64,000 bases of DNA from Clostridioides difficile_D (GTDB lineage: Bacteria > Bacillota > Clostridia > Peptostreptococcales > Peptostreptococcaceae): assembly GCA_945861085.1 (NCBI GenBank), contig OX244046.1, forward strand, positions 3,224,001 through 3,288,000, given 5' to 3'. Of this stretch, positions 1-9,420 are shown piece after piece; position 1 is the first letter of the stretch; each line of letters starts with the position of its first letter. The position numbers and the translations under genes were made by a program. The notes beneath the pieces were generated by a model, which was not told the DNA's origin, searched no databases, and worked only from the letters and a program-made list of their open reading frames with translations.

Positions 1-555
1 TAATCCATCTAAATCTAACTTAGCCTTAGCAACATTTAAAAAACTAACTTGTCCAAAATAATTATCTTGAACTACATATTTATAAAGATTGGCTGTAAGT
101 CTGTCATTTATTGATTTTATTTTAAATATGTCTATAATCTCATCTACTAAAGTTTCTAATATCTCAAATTCATCATAACTTTTTATTTTAGACATGCTAT
201 CTAACTTTTCTTTTATCAAGTTAAATTTTTCTTCATCAAATTTTTTGACCTTATCATTTTGCTGTTTTATATTATCCTTAATTTTCTTAATTCCATCTTT
301 AATTTTATCAGGTTTAGATTTAATAAAATTTATACTGTAATCAACACTCTTCCTAATCCTTTTTGATACATCATATTCATCCATGAAGTAATTAAAATAA
401 TACTCATGAAAGTTTTCAAGAAATGAACTATCAAATTCGATATAGTCTTCCATAATAAATATTTTTTCTTTCATATCTGCTTTCTTTACTATATTTAAAA
501 ATCCAACCATACCCATATTAAAGAACCAGTCTCCTCTATAAACTCTTAACTTCAT
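1..555 (-). CDS. cas8b: CRISPR type I-B Cas8b/Cst1-like Cascade large subunit, N-terminal part (cut by window edge)
   Basis: The 185 codons from the ATG at 555 stay open to base 1, so the C-terminal part lies outside the window. The frame starts MKLRVYRGDWFFNMGMVGFL and contains a YFGQVSFLN segment resembling Cst1/Cas8b large subunits of type I-B Cascade, which bind the crRNA 5' end and help recognise PAM. The SD (GGAGGTGAG) overlaps the stop region of cas6, so the two genes are co-transcribed and probably translationally coupled. The family call rests on this partial N-terminus plus the adjacent cas6; no CxxC zinc motif is visible in the part present. Confidence 0.75.
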   Translation of the reverse strand, partial: MKLRVYRGDWFFNMGMVGFLNIVKKADMKEKIFIMEDYIEFDSSFLENFHEYYFNYFMDEYDVSKRIRKSVDYSINFIKSKPDKIKDGIKKIKDNIKQQNDKVKKFDEEKFNLIKEKLDSMSKIKSYDEFEILETLVDEIIDIFKIKSINDRLTANLYKYVVQDNYFGQVSFLNVAKAKLDLDGL

Positions 556-560
556 TTATC

Positions 561-1298
561 TCACCTCCATTCCAAAACATCTACATCCCCAAATCCTTGA
601 GCTCGTCTAAAGCCCAAACCTAAATTGTAGATAAGATTTAAATCGTCAATATCACCTTTCAATATAAATCTGCCTTTGTAGCCATTAATATATTGATATT
701 CTTTACCTGTTATTTTTTTAAACTCTCTTAAGCTCTCTTTAACTACTACTTTCTTAAGAGCTATATTTTCAAACTCTAATTTTCTTTTTAGACCATTTCC
801 CCTATAGTTTTTGACAACTTCATTAGTTATATAGTTTAACTCTTCTATATATCTATCATCACTTATATCTAAGAATTTTCCTTCTTTAGACTTTATACAG
901 ATTGGAGATAACGCATTGAATAGTACCATCTCTTCTGTTATCTTCTTTTCTCTTAATAAATCTATTCTAATCCTTGTAAGTTCATAGTCTTTATATAAAC
1001 ATTTTTTAGAAGTCATTAATCCATTATATATATGAAAACCTAATTCTAAATCTGGAGTACTTATATTTAGTATTACTTTATCTTTGATAATAAAATTGTC
1101 ACCTTCAATACTATATTTTTTTATATAAACTGAAAATGTGAAATTTTTAGTTTTTTTATTATGTTTTTCATTATAATAGTACATGTTTTTATAGTAATCT
1201 TCATTAGATTTTCTTATTGCTTCTTTTATAATACTCATAAAGAGTGAATTATAAGATATTGGTATACAATCTGTGCTAAATTCAATTTTCATTTTCAT
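561..1298 (-). CDS. cas6: CRISPR-associated endoribonuclease Cas6
   Basis: A 245-residue Cas6, the endoribonuclease that cuts pre-crRNA within repeats. The C-terminus has the family's glycine-rich loop (GLGFRRAQGFGDVDVL), and the N-terminus follows the RAMP ferredoxin-like pattern. I chose the ATG at 1298 (MKMKIEF) because a good SD (GAGAGAGGTG) precedes it; the 19 residues possible upstream have no SD. It is the first cas gene of the operon and cas8b follows 5 bp downstream. A 77-bp gap separates it from the WYL regulator upstream. No CRISPR array is visible in the window. Confidence 0.88.
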   Translation of the reverse strand: MKMKIEFSTDCIPISYNSLFMSIIKEAIRKSNEDYYKNMYYYNEKHNKKTKNFTFSVYIKKYSIEGDNFIIKDKVILNISTPDLELGFHIYNGLMTSKKCLYKDYELTRIRIDLLREKKITEEMVLFNALSPICIKSKEGKFLDISDDRYIEELNYITNEVVKNYRGNGLKRKLEFENIALKKVVVKESLREFKKITGKEYQYINGYKGRFILKGDIDDLNLIYNLGLGFRRAQGFGDVDVLEWR

Positions 1299-1375
1299 AA
1301 TATCACCTCTCTCAATTAATATATTAACACTAGACCGTGAAGTATATTGGTCCAAGTATAAATTATTTGAAAAAA

Positions 1376-2320
1376 TTAGTAAATTTTTTTCATTTTTTCA
1401 ATCTCTGACAATATATCGTTTCTAAGTCTATTTGGTTCTACAACCTCAACATAAGCTCCCATACTTAAAATCCAACTTTTTATCTCCTCATAACCTCTCA
1501 TTTTAGCTTTAAAAAGTATAGACTTATCATCATACTCTATAATTTGTTGATTATTAACCCAAACTTTCTCCTTTATAATTATTGAAAATGGATGTCTAAT
1601 TTTTATAACAACATTAAATTCTTCTCCCTTATAAATTCCTATACTATTTTTACTGTATTCATCCCAATTAAAACTTTTATCTACATTATACTTTTCTTCT
1701 AAAACCTTATAATTTTTAATTCTACATAATTTAAAATCTATAAACTTAAATCTTTTTTCACAAAAAGCCACCATATAAGTATCTGACTTATAATTGAACA
1801 AACCATATGGATGAACAATTCTTTCACTATTGCCTGAATTCAATGAATAATATTCTATCCAAAGTTTACGCTTTGTTGTATATGCTCTAGTTATTTCATT
1901 ACACTTATTTTTTTCAGACGCATAATCACAACTACGTTGTGCTTGCACTGTGAAATAATCCATATATGTATCGCTTTTTTCTCCTGTATTTAATACTGCT
2001 TTTATTTTTTCTACAATACTATTAAATTCATTTTTGTAAATATCATTATTGTACTCTAGCTGTGAATTTATCATATCTAAAATTGAAACTTCACTATCTA
2101 ATAATTTAATTAATGAGATACTATTACATTTATCGATTTCATAACCACCATAAATCCCAGGTGTTGAATTTATAAATATACCAGCTTGCTCTAGGTGCAT
2201 CTTATAACTTTTTATTTGCCTTTCACTTACTTCCAACTCTTCTGCTAGCTCTTTACACTTCATTTTTCCTCTACTTTGAATTAATATCATCATTCTTATT
2301 GTATTAGCTACTTTACTAAT
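1376..2320 (-). CDS. WYL-domain transcriptional regulator (YafY/DeoR-type HTH)
   Basis: About 314 residues. An N-terminal HTH (residues ~1-60, MKCKELAEELEVSERQIKSYKMHLEQAG) is followed by a WYL domain (KRKLWIEYYSLNSG...HPYGLFNYKSDTYMVAFCE) and a WYL C-terminal extension. WYL regulators bind nucleic-acid or nucleotide ligands, and several are linked to CRISPR and defence loci. It lies upstream of cas6 on the same strand, so it may control or belong to the cas operon. Start is unusual: the SD AGGAGGTG (2327-2334) is 8 nt from an ATT where relatives would have ATG-AGT-AAA. The GTG at 2329 overlaps the SD and is not usable; an internal ATG lies near 2293. Confidence 0.8.
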   Translation of the reverse strand: MSKVANTIRMMILIQSRGKMKCKELAEELEVSERQIKSYKMHLEQAGIFINSTPGIYGGYEIDKCNSISLIKLLDSEVSILDMINSQLEYNNDIYKNEFNSIVEKIKAVLNTGEKSDTYMDYFTVQAQRSCDYASEKNKCNEITRAYTTKRKLWIEYYSLNSGNSERIVHPYGLFNYKSDTYMVAFCEKRFKFIDFKLCRIKNYKVLEEKYNVDKSFNWDEYSKNSIGIYKGEEFNVVIKIRHPFSIIIKEKVWVNNQQIIEYDDKSILFKAKMRGYEEIKSWILSMGAYVEVVEPNRLRNDILSEIEKMKKIY

Positions 2321-2467
2321 GAATAACACCTCCTAATAATATTAATTAATATCTTATTTATTTCTACAAATATATACTCATAACCTTTTTATGTTTTATA
2401 CAAGTAGAATTTTTTTACTATTTAGATACTTATTATGACATATTAATATAAAATCTTAATAATTAAT

Positions 2468-2518
2468 ACAATAAAAAATATTACTGAAAAAATAAATATT
2501 TATAATTCCAGTAATATC
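2468..2518 (-). terminator. Probable terminator after the BceAB-like operon
   Basis: Nine-base arms ATATTACTG/CAGTAATAT (2509-2517 and 2478-2486 in minus-strand order) with a 22-nt loop, followed on the minus strand by a T-rich run. It sits 40-90 bp past the permease stop. The rest of 2330-2556 shows nothing but AT-rich sequence. Confidence 0.5.
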
Positions 2519-2556
2519 TATTAATTTTAAATATTTTTATTAGTCAATAATATTTC

Positions 2557-4473
2557 CTAATAATTAACTAAATTTAATTTTATCTCTTTTAAATAATTAT
2601 TTCTTACAATTAAAAAATAAACTATTTGAACCAAGAACAAGCTTCCCATTACCAAAACAGCTGATGATGCTACTTCTATATCAAAAGAATTCTTCAGTGC
2701 AGTAAGTGCAAATATAGAATGTATAACAGCCACTACATAAGGTAACAAAAATACTATTCCAATCTCAATTGTTGAAGCCTTTTTAATCTCATTATATGTC
2801 ATCCCCAATTTATTTAACTGCTCATACTTTTTCTTATCAACTTGACAATCCATATAAAACTTATTATATAAGAAGCTACTTGTAGTAACAAAGAAAATTA
2901 AACCTATAAATATTGCTAAAAATATAAATGTAGAATACATTAATTTCCCAGTTTCTATCATTAAGTCTTTAGAGAAAAACAAATATGGCTGCATCCCAGA
3001 CTCATTATTAAATTTATTCTCAAATTGTCTACATATCTCTATAGTTTTACTTGAATCCTCTACTTCAAATGCAGTAAATCTATCCACTATAAATTTTGAT
3101 TCTATACTATCATAAAAATTATCCTTTACCACATACATATTTTTATAATATGCTGGCATAACACATTCTTCTACTTGTTTTGCCACCTTTAGACTCCTAT
3201 TTCCTACAATAACATTTTCTTTGACTTTCTTATTGCCTGGTAAACTTGATGATAATAATGATATAGATTCATTATCTTCAAAACTTATAAGCTTAACCCC
3301 TATAGCCTCTGTTATCTCTAGGTACTTAGATTCTTTCATAATTCTGATATTAAAATTACTTTTCTTAGGAAATACAGTTTTAAATTCACCATTAATTTTT
3401 GTATAGTCTATATTTTCTTTTTTTAGCTTAGTTTCTATAAATCTCATTCTTTCCTTGTCTTTTTCTTTGCTATCAGGCTTCTTAGGGTCATTATGCAAGG
3501 TCATCGTTGAATAATATATTGTGTTAGGATATATTAAATTAATTTGACGATTTACATCTTTCCAAAAAGAATAAACTGTACCTATAGCAGTAAATGCTAC
3601 TGCAGAAGTTATAGTTATCAAGAAAAATATTCTAGCATTGTCCTTTACTTTATAAATTAAGTTTGAAATCCAAAGCATGTTTGTATTTTTTCTATAAAAT
3701 CTCTTATTTAATTTTAACTTTTTTATAAAAAATACACTAAATTGAGAAAAGAATAAATAAGTTGCTACTATAGTAAGAGATGTAACTGGAACTAAGCGTA
3801 GATATGTTGTATATTGGTCAGTTGATGTAACAGCATTATAATATGCTATTATAAACAGGCAAATACTTAATATAGCAAGCATCAGTGATGTTTTAGGCTC
3901 TGGCTTTGGAGTTTTTGTACCTTTAAGTAACTTCAATACCTGATTTTCCTTAACTATAAAAGAAGTAAATATTGATGTTAGTATAGCTAAAACCATAAAG
4001 TAAACTAAAGTAGACAATATTGCATTTAATGGTATATAGAATTTTAATGGTGATAATTCTAAAAAAGTAGACATAATCACTAAAAATATCTTTGCAAAGA
4101 TTAAACCTATTATTATTCCAATTACAGAAGATACTATATTTATTATCATATTTTCTATAAAGATTAACTTCATTACTTGTCGTTTTGATATACCTGTAAT
4201 ATAAAGTATTCCAAATTCTTTATATCTGCTTTTAAGAAATACACTAACTGAATAAAATACAAAGAAGAACAAAAATAAATATGCAATTATTTTACTCATC
4301 TTAAGTCCCTCTTTTAAATAATCAGGAAATTGAGATATATCTAAATTTGGATGACTTGTAAACATGATAAAAGAAAATAGTAGTGAAGATGATATAATAA
4401 TACTTGCTAAATATCCTAAATATGCTTTAATATTTCTTGAAATATTATTAATAGCAAACTGTTTTATATTCAT
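2557..4473 (-). CDS. BceB-type ABC transporter permease (FtsX-like, peptide antibiotic resistance)
   Basis: A 638-residue membrane protein with the BceB layout. Four N-terminal TM segments contain an FtsX/MacB-like domain (KYLFLF...SRYKEFGILYITGISKRQVMK), more TMs follow, then a large extracytoplasmic loop (residues ~315-510), then three C-terminal TMs. BceB-type permeases sense and release lipid-II-cycle-targeting peptides such as bacitracin. The start codon overlaps the stop of the ATPase gene by one base (TAATG), with SD GGGAGGAG. With the ATPase, kinase and regulator it forms a complete Bce module. The actual antibiotic specificity cannot be read from sequence. Confidence 0.88.
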   Translation of the reverse strand: MNIKQFAINNISRNIKAYLGYLASIIISSSLLFSFIMFTSHPNLDISQFPDYLKEGLKMSKIIAYLFLFFFVFYSVSVFLKSRYKEFGILYITGISKRQVMKLIFIENMIINIVSSVIGIIIGLIFAKIFLVIMSTFLELSPLKFYIPLNAILSTLVYFMVLAILTSIFTSFIVKENQVLKLLKGTKTPKPEPKTSLMLAILSICLFIIAYYNAVTSTDQYTTYLRLVPVTSLTIVATYLFFSQFSVFFIKKLKLNKRFYRKNTNMLWISNLIYKVKDNARIFFLITITSAVAFTAIGTVYSFWKDVNRQINLIYPNTIYYSTMTLHNDPKKPDSKEKDKERMRFIETKLKKENIDYTKINGEFKTVFPKKSNFNIRIMKESKYLEITEAIGVKLISFEDNESISLLSSSLPGNKKVKENVIVGNRSLKVAKQVEECVMPAYYKNMYVVKDNFYDSIESKFIVDRFTAFEVEDSSKTIEICRQFENKFNNESGMQPYLFFSKDLMIETGKLMYSTFIFLAIFIGLIFFVTTSSFLYNKFYMDCQVDKKKYEQLNKLGMTYNEIKKASTIEIGIVFLLPYVVAVIHSIFALTALKNSFDIEVASSAVLVMGSLFLVQIVYFLIVRNNYLKEIKLNLVNY

Positions 4474-5219
4474 TAATTATCTCCTCCCAATAATGTAAGT
4501 ATATCCATTATCTCTTGATAAAACTGCTCTCTACTACTTCCCTTATATATTTCATTATATATAGCTCCATCTTTTATGAATAAAATTCTACTACAATAGC
4601 TTGCTGCTAATGGGTCATGAGTTACCATCATAGTAGTAACCTTATTTTCTTTATTTATCTTTTGAAATAGCTCCATTACAGTCTTTGACGACTTTGAATC
4701 TAAATTACCTGTTGGTTCATCTGCTAAAAGTATTGATGGTTTGTTAATTAATGCTCTAGCAATAGCAGTCCTCTGAGCTTGACCACCTGAAACTTCAAAA
4801 GTTCTTTTTTCTAATAAATCTTTTATTCCTAAAATTTTAGATACTTCATTCAATCTCTCATCTTGCTCTTTTACACTGACCTTATCTAATGTCAATGGCA
4901 ATACTATATTTTCTCCTATGGTTAATGTATCCAGTAAGTTAAAATCCTGAAATACAAAACCTAACTCTCTTCTTCTGAACAATGCAAGTTCTTCACCTTT
5001 TAACAATAGAGGATTCTTTCCTTTTAGTTCCATAGTTCCTGTAGTTGGTTTGTCAATAGTAGAAATCATATTTAAAAGAGTAGTTTTTCCACTACCAGAT
5101 GGACCCATAATTCCTACAAACTCTCCATCTTCTATACTAAAATTTATATCATTTAATGCGTTAAAAATTATTTTCTTACCATATACTTTACTTAAATTAT
5201 TTACAGTTAAAATTTTCAT
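4473..5219 (-). CDS. BceA-type ABC transporter ATP-binding protein
   Basis: A 248-residue ABC ATPase of the MacB/LolD/BceA class. Walker A GPSGSGKT (~39-46), Q-loop FVFQDFNLLDTLT, signature VSGGQAQR, Walker B ILLADEPTGNLD and the H-loop MVTHDP are all intact. It powers the FtsX-like permease encoded by the overlapping downstream gene. SD AAGGA precedes the ATG. The leader (5220-5328) contains an imperfect repeat CTAACT/AGTTAG but no clear terminator, so read-through from uppP is possible. Confidence 0.93.
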   Translation of the reverse strand: MKILTVNNLSKVYGKKIIFNALNDINFSIEDGEFVGIMGPSGSGKTTLLNMISTIDKPTTGTMELKGKNPLLLKGEELALFRRRELGFVFQDFNLLDTLTIGENIVLPLTLDKVSVKEQDERLNEVSKILGIKDLLEKRTFEVSGGQAQRTAIARALINKPSILLADEPTGNLDSKSSKTVMELFQKINKENKVTTMMVTHDPLAASYCSRILFIKDGAIYNEIYKGSSREQFYQEIMDILTLLGGDN

Positions 5220-5328
5220 TATTTAACTATCCTTCCTAATCTAATTTTTGAAATAACATATATATCTAACTGTTAATTATTATTTATATTAGTTAGCTAG
5301 TTTTTGTAGATAATAAATACATTTTAAT

Positions 5329-6180
5329 CTATATACTAATTATGTTAGTAAAAGCTAATACAGCAAGTACTATACCCATAATTATTCTATATATAGCAAA
5401 TACTCTCATTGGTTTTTTCTTTAAAAACTCCACAAATTTTTCCATAACTATTATTGATACAATAAAAGCTACTATAAATCCAACTACTAAAGCAATCCAC
5501 AATGTTGGTGTCATTATTGAGTAATCAAATTCAAATAAATCCTTTCCTGAAGAAGCAACCATCGCTGGTACAGCTAAAAAGAAAGAAAACTCAGCTGCTA
5601 TAGGAGAATTAAGTCCTGCTATCCATCCACCCATAATAGTAGATGCACTTCTTGACATACCTGGCCATGCAGATAAAACTTGTAATGTACCAACCTTCAA
5701 GGCTTGTACTGGAGTAATTTTATCTATATTATCTGTAGAATGATTCTTTTTTCTAAACAAAGTTTCTACTACTAGTAATAAAATTCCACCAACTATAAAT
5801 CCTATAATTACAGATTGTAAATTAAACAATGATTTTATATTGTCGTAAAATAGAACTCCTACAATCGCAAATGGTATACAACCTATAATTACATTTATTC
5901 CAAATCTAAAACCAGTCTTTCCTTCTTTTCCTCCAGTAAATATAAACTTAAAAAATTCTATAACACTATCTTTTATCTTTTTCCAATAAAGTACTACTAC
6001 TGCTAATATAGCTCCAAGTTGTATTACAACCTCAAACATTTCAGCAAATTGCCCCTTAAAATCTATTAAATTTCCAACCAAAATCATATGACCAGTAGAT
6101 GAAACTGGAATAAATTCCGTAAGCCCCTCTACTATAGCTATTATGATTGATTTCAATATAAAAATAACATCCAAACTCAT
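5329..6180 (-). CDS. uppP: Undecaprenyl-diphosphatase UppP (BacA)
   Basis: An integral membrane phosphatase that recycles undecaprenyl pyrophosphate to the monophosphate carrier for peptidoglycan synthesis; extra dosage gives bacitracin resistance. The 283-residue protein carries both BacA signatures: the N-terminal EGLTEFIPVSSTGHMIL motif and the second PGMSRSASTIMGG motif, with about eight TM segments. ATG at 6180 follows SD AAAGGA; a TTG one codon earlier is less likely. Its place between the kinase gene and the ABC genes, all on one strand, ties it to bacitracin-like peptide defence. Confidence 0.93.
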   Translation of the reverse strand: MSLDVIFILKSIIIAIVEGLTEFIPVSSTGHMILVGNLIDFKGQFAEMFEVVIQLGAILAVVVLYWKKIKDSVIEFFKFIFTGGKEGKTGFRFGINVIIGCIPFAIVGVLFYDNIKSLFNLQSVIIGFIVGGILLLVVETLFRKKNHSTDNIDKITPVQALKVGTLQVLSAWPGMSRSASTIMGGWIAGLNSPIAAEFSFFLAVPAMVASSGKDLFEFDYSIMTPTLWIALVVGFIVAFIVSIIVMEKFVEFLKKKPMRVFAIYRIIMGIVLAVLAFTNIISI

Positions 6181-6295
6181 CAATAAACATCCTTTCTTTT
6201 TTACAAAATTTATTTTTTTATGTTATTTCTCTTATGTTATTTCTTATATTAATTGTAATTTAGATTAGAAAATTTAACTATCTTCAAACATTACA

Positions 6296-6321
6296 CAAAC
6301 CTTACATCTATGTAAGGTTTG
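6296..6321. promoter_or_regulatory. Tight palindrome upstream of uppP (candidate response-regulator site)
   Basis: Perfect 12-base arms CAAACCTTACAT/ATGTAAGGTTTG separated by 2 bp, about 116-141 bp upstream of the uppP start. The 2-bp centre and lack of a T-run argue for a DNA operator rather than a terminator. A related CTTAC-N7-GTAAG sequence lies at 8189-8205 upstream of the response regulator gene. That the BceR-like protein binds here is inference. Confidence 0.35.
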
Positions 6322-6416
6322 CAAATAAATTCTCTTAAAATTAGATTATCTAACTATAAATATCTCATTCAATAAATAATATATAAATTAATAAAAAAGT
6401 ATAATCAATTAAGAAC

Positions 6417-7421
6417 TTATTGTAACAGATGATTTACATCGTCTTTATTAAAGATTATTGAAACTTCTGTACCTTTTCCTATTTCTGATTTTATACTGAC
6501 TTTATGACCTAAATCATCACATACTTTTTTTACTAGATAAAGTCCCATACCTGTAGACTCTCCAAACTTACGACCATTTTCCCCTGTAAAAAATGGGTCA
6601 AATACTCTTTTTATATCTTTAGAAACAATCCCAATCCCTTCATCTATTATGCTTAAAACTACATATTTATTATTTTCTTCAGATTTTATGGTTAGATAGT
6701 TACTATAACCTTTAGAATATTTCACCCCATTTGTAATCAATTGACTTATTATAAATTTCATCCATTTTATATCTGTATAAACATAAGTAAATTTGTCTAT
6801 TTGAATCTTAGGAATCATTCCATTTTTTATAAATAACCTCTTTTCTTCATTTACAATACCAGATACAATTTCATTCAATTTGGCTTTCTTAACCACAAAG
6901 TCTTTCTGAAAATTATCTGCCCTTGCAAAATGCATGGCCATATCTAGACCTTTATTTAATCTATCTATCTCTTCTCTTATATTTTCAGTCACTTCTTCTC
7001 CCTCATACTCTTGAAGCTGAAGACTTATAACTGATATTGGTGTTTTCATCTGATGAATCCACTGGTTGATGAAAGTTAAATGTTCACTATGTATCTTTTT
7101 ATGTTCTTGTATCATTGATTGATACAATTTATGTTGTTGTTTTAAAATAACTGATATACTTCTCCCCAAGAAAGAATTTCCTAAATATAAAAATGATTCC
7201 TCCAAAGAATGTATGCCTTTTTCAAACAGATTATATACTTCTCTATTTTTATAGTATTTATATATTAAAAAACATAACAATATAAAAGAACTAAATAAAA
7301 GAATATATAAACTTTCTCCAAAACTAATAAATTTCATAAGATTACAGTAAATAATTGTCATAATTATCCCTATATAATATACAAAAATATAACCTTTACA
7401 ATCTTTTAAAAAAAATTTCAT
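6417..7421 (-). CDS. BceS-type intramembrane-sensing histidine kinase
   Basis: A 334-residue kinase with two closely spaced N-terminal TM helices and almost no extracellular sensor, typical of BceS-like kinases that sense through their partner ABC transporter. The DHp box is INQWIHQMKTPISVISLQ with the phospho-histidine near residue 126. The HATPase domain shows the N box (ITNGVKYSKG), G1 (DEGIGI) and G2 (GESTGMGLYL). It ends 9 bp before... rather, it starts 9 bp after the response regulator stop, so the pair is one transcript. SD AAGGAG precedes the ATG at 7421. Confidence 0.9.
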   Translation of the reverse strand: MKFFLKDCKGYIFVYYIGIIMTIIYCNLMKFISFGESLYILLFSSFILLCFLIYKYYKNREVYNLFEKGIHSLEESFLYLGNSFLGRSISVILKQQHKLYQSMIQEHKKIHSEHLTFINQWIHQMKTPISVISLQLQEYEGEEVTENIREEIDRLNKGLDMAMHFARADNFQKDFVVKKAKLNEIVSGIVNEEKRLFIKNGMIPKIQIDKFTYVYTDIKWMKFIISQLITNGVKYSKGYSNYLTIKSEENNKYVVLSIIDEGIGIVSKDIKRVFDPFFTGENGRKFGESTGMGLYLVKKVCDDLGHKVSIKSEIGKGTEVSIIFNKDDVNHLLQ

Positions 7422-7430
7422 ACTTTCTCC

Positions 7431-8123
7431 TTACCAATTTTTATTTAATTTATATCCTAACCCCCGTACAGTCTGAACAGCATTATCTATACCTAATTCC
7501 TCAAATCTTTTTCTTATCCTGCTAACATTCACATTTAAAGTATTTTCTTCTACAAATTCAATATCATCCCATATCTTTTCTAAGAGATAATCTCTACTTA
7601 CTACCTTTGGGTATCTTTTGATAAGACATTCAATCAATATACCTTCTTTTTTAGTTATAATTAGATTCTTACCATGTAGTTCGAGTTCCAACCTTTCTGG
7701 ATAAAACCTTAATCCATCTAATTCCACTATTCTTTCATCTATTTTAGGTGAATATTCACCATATACCCTTCTTATATGACTCTTTATCTTTGCCATTACT
7801 ACATCATAATAAAAAGGCTTCGTTATATAATCATCTGCTCCACTTTCTAAAGCTCTAATCTGGTCTACACTACCATCTCTAGCTGATATAAAAATTATAG
7901 GCAAATTCGACTTTTGTCTAATGCATCTACACCAGTAGAAACCATCAAATTTAGGTAAATTCACATCTAATAGCACTAAGTCTGGCTTAAAACTTTCAAA
8001 TGTAATCATTATATTATCAAAGTTTTCTTCGACAATCACTTCAAATCCATATTTCTCAATATAATCTTTGAGTAATGTACTTATTGATATATCATCTTCC
8101 ACAATATATACTTTATAACTCAT
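7431..8123 (-). CDS. BceR-type OmpR/PhoB-family response regulator
   Basis: A 230-residue regulator with an N-terminal receiver domain (acid pocket ED at ~10, phospho-Asp in LVLLDVNLP near residue 53, conserved K in YITKPF) and a C-terminal winged helix (EENTLNVNVSRIRKRFEELG...VRGLGYKL). It is phosphorylated by the adjacent kinase and would activate the transporter and uppP genes. SD AGGAGG is well placed before the ATG at 8123. It is the first gene of the module on this strand. Confidence 0.92.
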   Translation of the reverse strand: MSYKVYIVEDDISISTLLKDYIEKYGFEVIVEENFDNIMITFESFKPDLVLLDVNLPKFDGFYWCRCIRQKSNLPIIFISARDGSVDQIRALESGADDYITKPFYYDVVMAKIKSHIRRVYGEYSPKIDERIVELDGLRFYPERLELELHGKNLIITKKEGILIECLIKRYPKVVSRDYLLEKIWDDIEFVEENTLNVNVSRIRKRFEELGIDNAVQTVRGLGYKLNKNW

Positions 8124-8343
8124 ATAATCCCTCCTAATATACCTTTTTACTTATCATGCAACAGTTGATTTTAATATATCCTAATCTTCTTACTTAATAT
8201 GTAAGTTAATCATATTACTAACTTTACAATTGCTGACTTAACAGATACAACTATATTATTAGAAATCTTAATAAAATTCTCTAAAAGCTATTCTTTTATT
8301 ATCAACTAATCATTCTAAAATAGATTCAAATTACTAACTTAAA

Positions 8344-8383
8344 ATAGAAAAAAATAGAAAAAGTTACCTTAATAAGGTAACTT
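8344..8383 (-). terminator. Intrinsic terminator of the ABC importer operon
   Basis: A hairpin with arms AAGTTACCTT/AAGGTAACTT (8361-8383), followed on the minus strand by a T-rich run (8344-8360). It lies 45 bp past the stop of the solute-binding protein gene. The rest of 8124-8428 is AT-rich leader of the response regulator gene. Confidence 0.8.
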
Positions 8384-8428
8384 AAACTTTTATCATATTT
8401 TTTACTTAGTATTATTTTAGCATAATTT

Positions 8429-9388
8429 CTACTTAGTATTATATATTAATTCTTTTATGTTTACTTTTTTCTCTTGTAACTTATTTTTTATTAAGAAGTC
8501 TTGTGTATCTTCAAGAGAAGATATGTCTTTATCTGTTATATCCAAACTAAAATCATACCAAGTATATAGCTCCTTAGTTTCTTCAAGGCTTAAATCAACT
8601 TCTTTGGCTACTTTTTCCATAGCCTCATCAAAATTACGATTTACATATTCTAAAGTTTCTTTTTCAACCTTCATAAATCTTTCAACTATTTCTGGATGTT
8701 TCTCAGCAAAATCTGTACTAACAGCAGTTACTATTATACCATCTACTAAACCTTCACCATTTGCTACAAGTTTACTACCTGACTTCATAGCTTTAAGAGC
8801 TGCTGGTCCAGCAATCAATGCAGCATCTACGCTACCATCAGAAAGAGCTGCTGATGCCTCTGGAATACCCATATTAACAAATTCCACATCATCCATACTT
8901 AATCCGTCTTTATCAAGTGCTGCAATTAGTACCTGATGTAATATAGTCCCTTTTGGTCCTGCTACTTTCTTACCTGCTAAATCTGCTGCCGATTTTATTG
9001 AATCATTATTCGTCAAAATCATAAATCCTTTTGGTGACCTACTATAAGTATTTAGTATCTTTAACTCCACTCCATTAGACGCAGCTATTAAGGCTGATGT
9101 ACCACCTAATGCATGTAAAAAATCTATTTCTCCAGCAGCTAAAGCTTGTGTTTGCTCTGGACCTGTAGTAATTTCATGGAAATTAACTTTTATATTATCC
9201 TTTTTAAACTCTTTTCCAAATAAATCATCCTGTTTTTGAATTATAGAAGGAACATTTAATGGCGATTTTACATAAGTTAAATTTATTTCTGAAAGTTTTT
9301 CCCCGTCATTTTTTTTAGCACATCCAGCTAAAGATGCTGTTGCAAGTGTTAATATCGTTATACCTACCAATAGTTTTTTTAATTTCAT
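8429..9388 (-). CDS. ABC importer solute-binding lipoprotein, SsuA/TauA/NMT1-like
   Basis: A 319-residue lipoprotein: hydrophobic signal with lipobox (ATASLAGC, Cys ~22), then a periplasmic-binding-protein fold of the NMT1/SsuA type (LAAGEIDFLHALGGTSALIAASNGVELKILNTYSRSPKGF; VDAALIAGPAA). Family members bind sulfonates, nitrate, taurine, thiamine precursors or riboflavin, so the substrate is undetermined. It is the last gene of a four-gene transcript with the ATPase, the permease and an H-cluster-like protein. A terminator follows. SD AAGGAGTAG precedes the start. Confidence 0.87.
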   Translation of the reverse strand: MKLKKLLVGITILTLATASLAGCAKKNDGEKLSEINLTYVKSPLNVPSIIQKQDDLFGKEFKKDNIKVNFHEITTGPEQTQALAAGEIDFLHALGGTSALIAASNGVELKILNTYSRSPKGFMILTNNDSIKSAADLAGKKVAGPKGTILHQVLIAALDKDGLSMDDVEFVNMGIPEASAALSDGSVDAALIAGPAALKAMKSGSKLVANGEGLVDGIIVTAVSTDFAEKHPEIVERFMKVEKETLEYVNRNFDEAMEKVAKEVDLSLEETKELYTWYDFSLDITDKDISSLEDTQDFLIKNKLQEKKVNIKELIYNTK

Positions 9389-9420
9389 TTACTCTACTCC
9401 TTAAAATATTATTAATTTCT

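Noticed and set aside
8457..8936. Plus-strand ORF (159 codons)
   Set aside because: Antisense to the solute-binding lipoprotein gene; Ser/Lys-rich shadow product.
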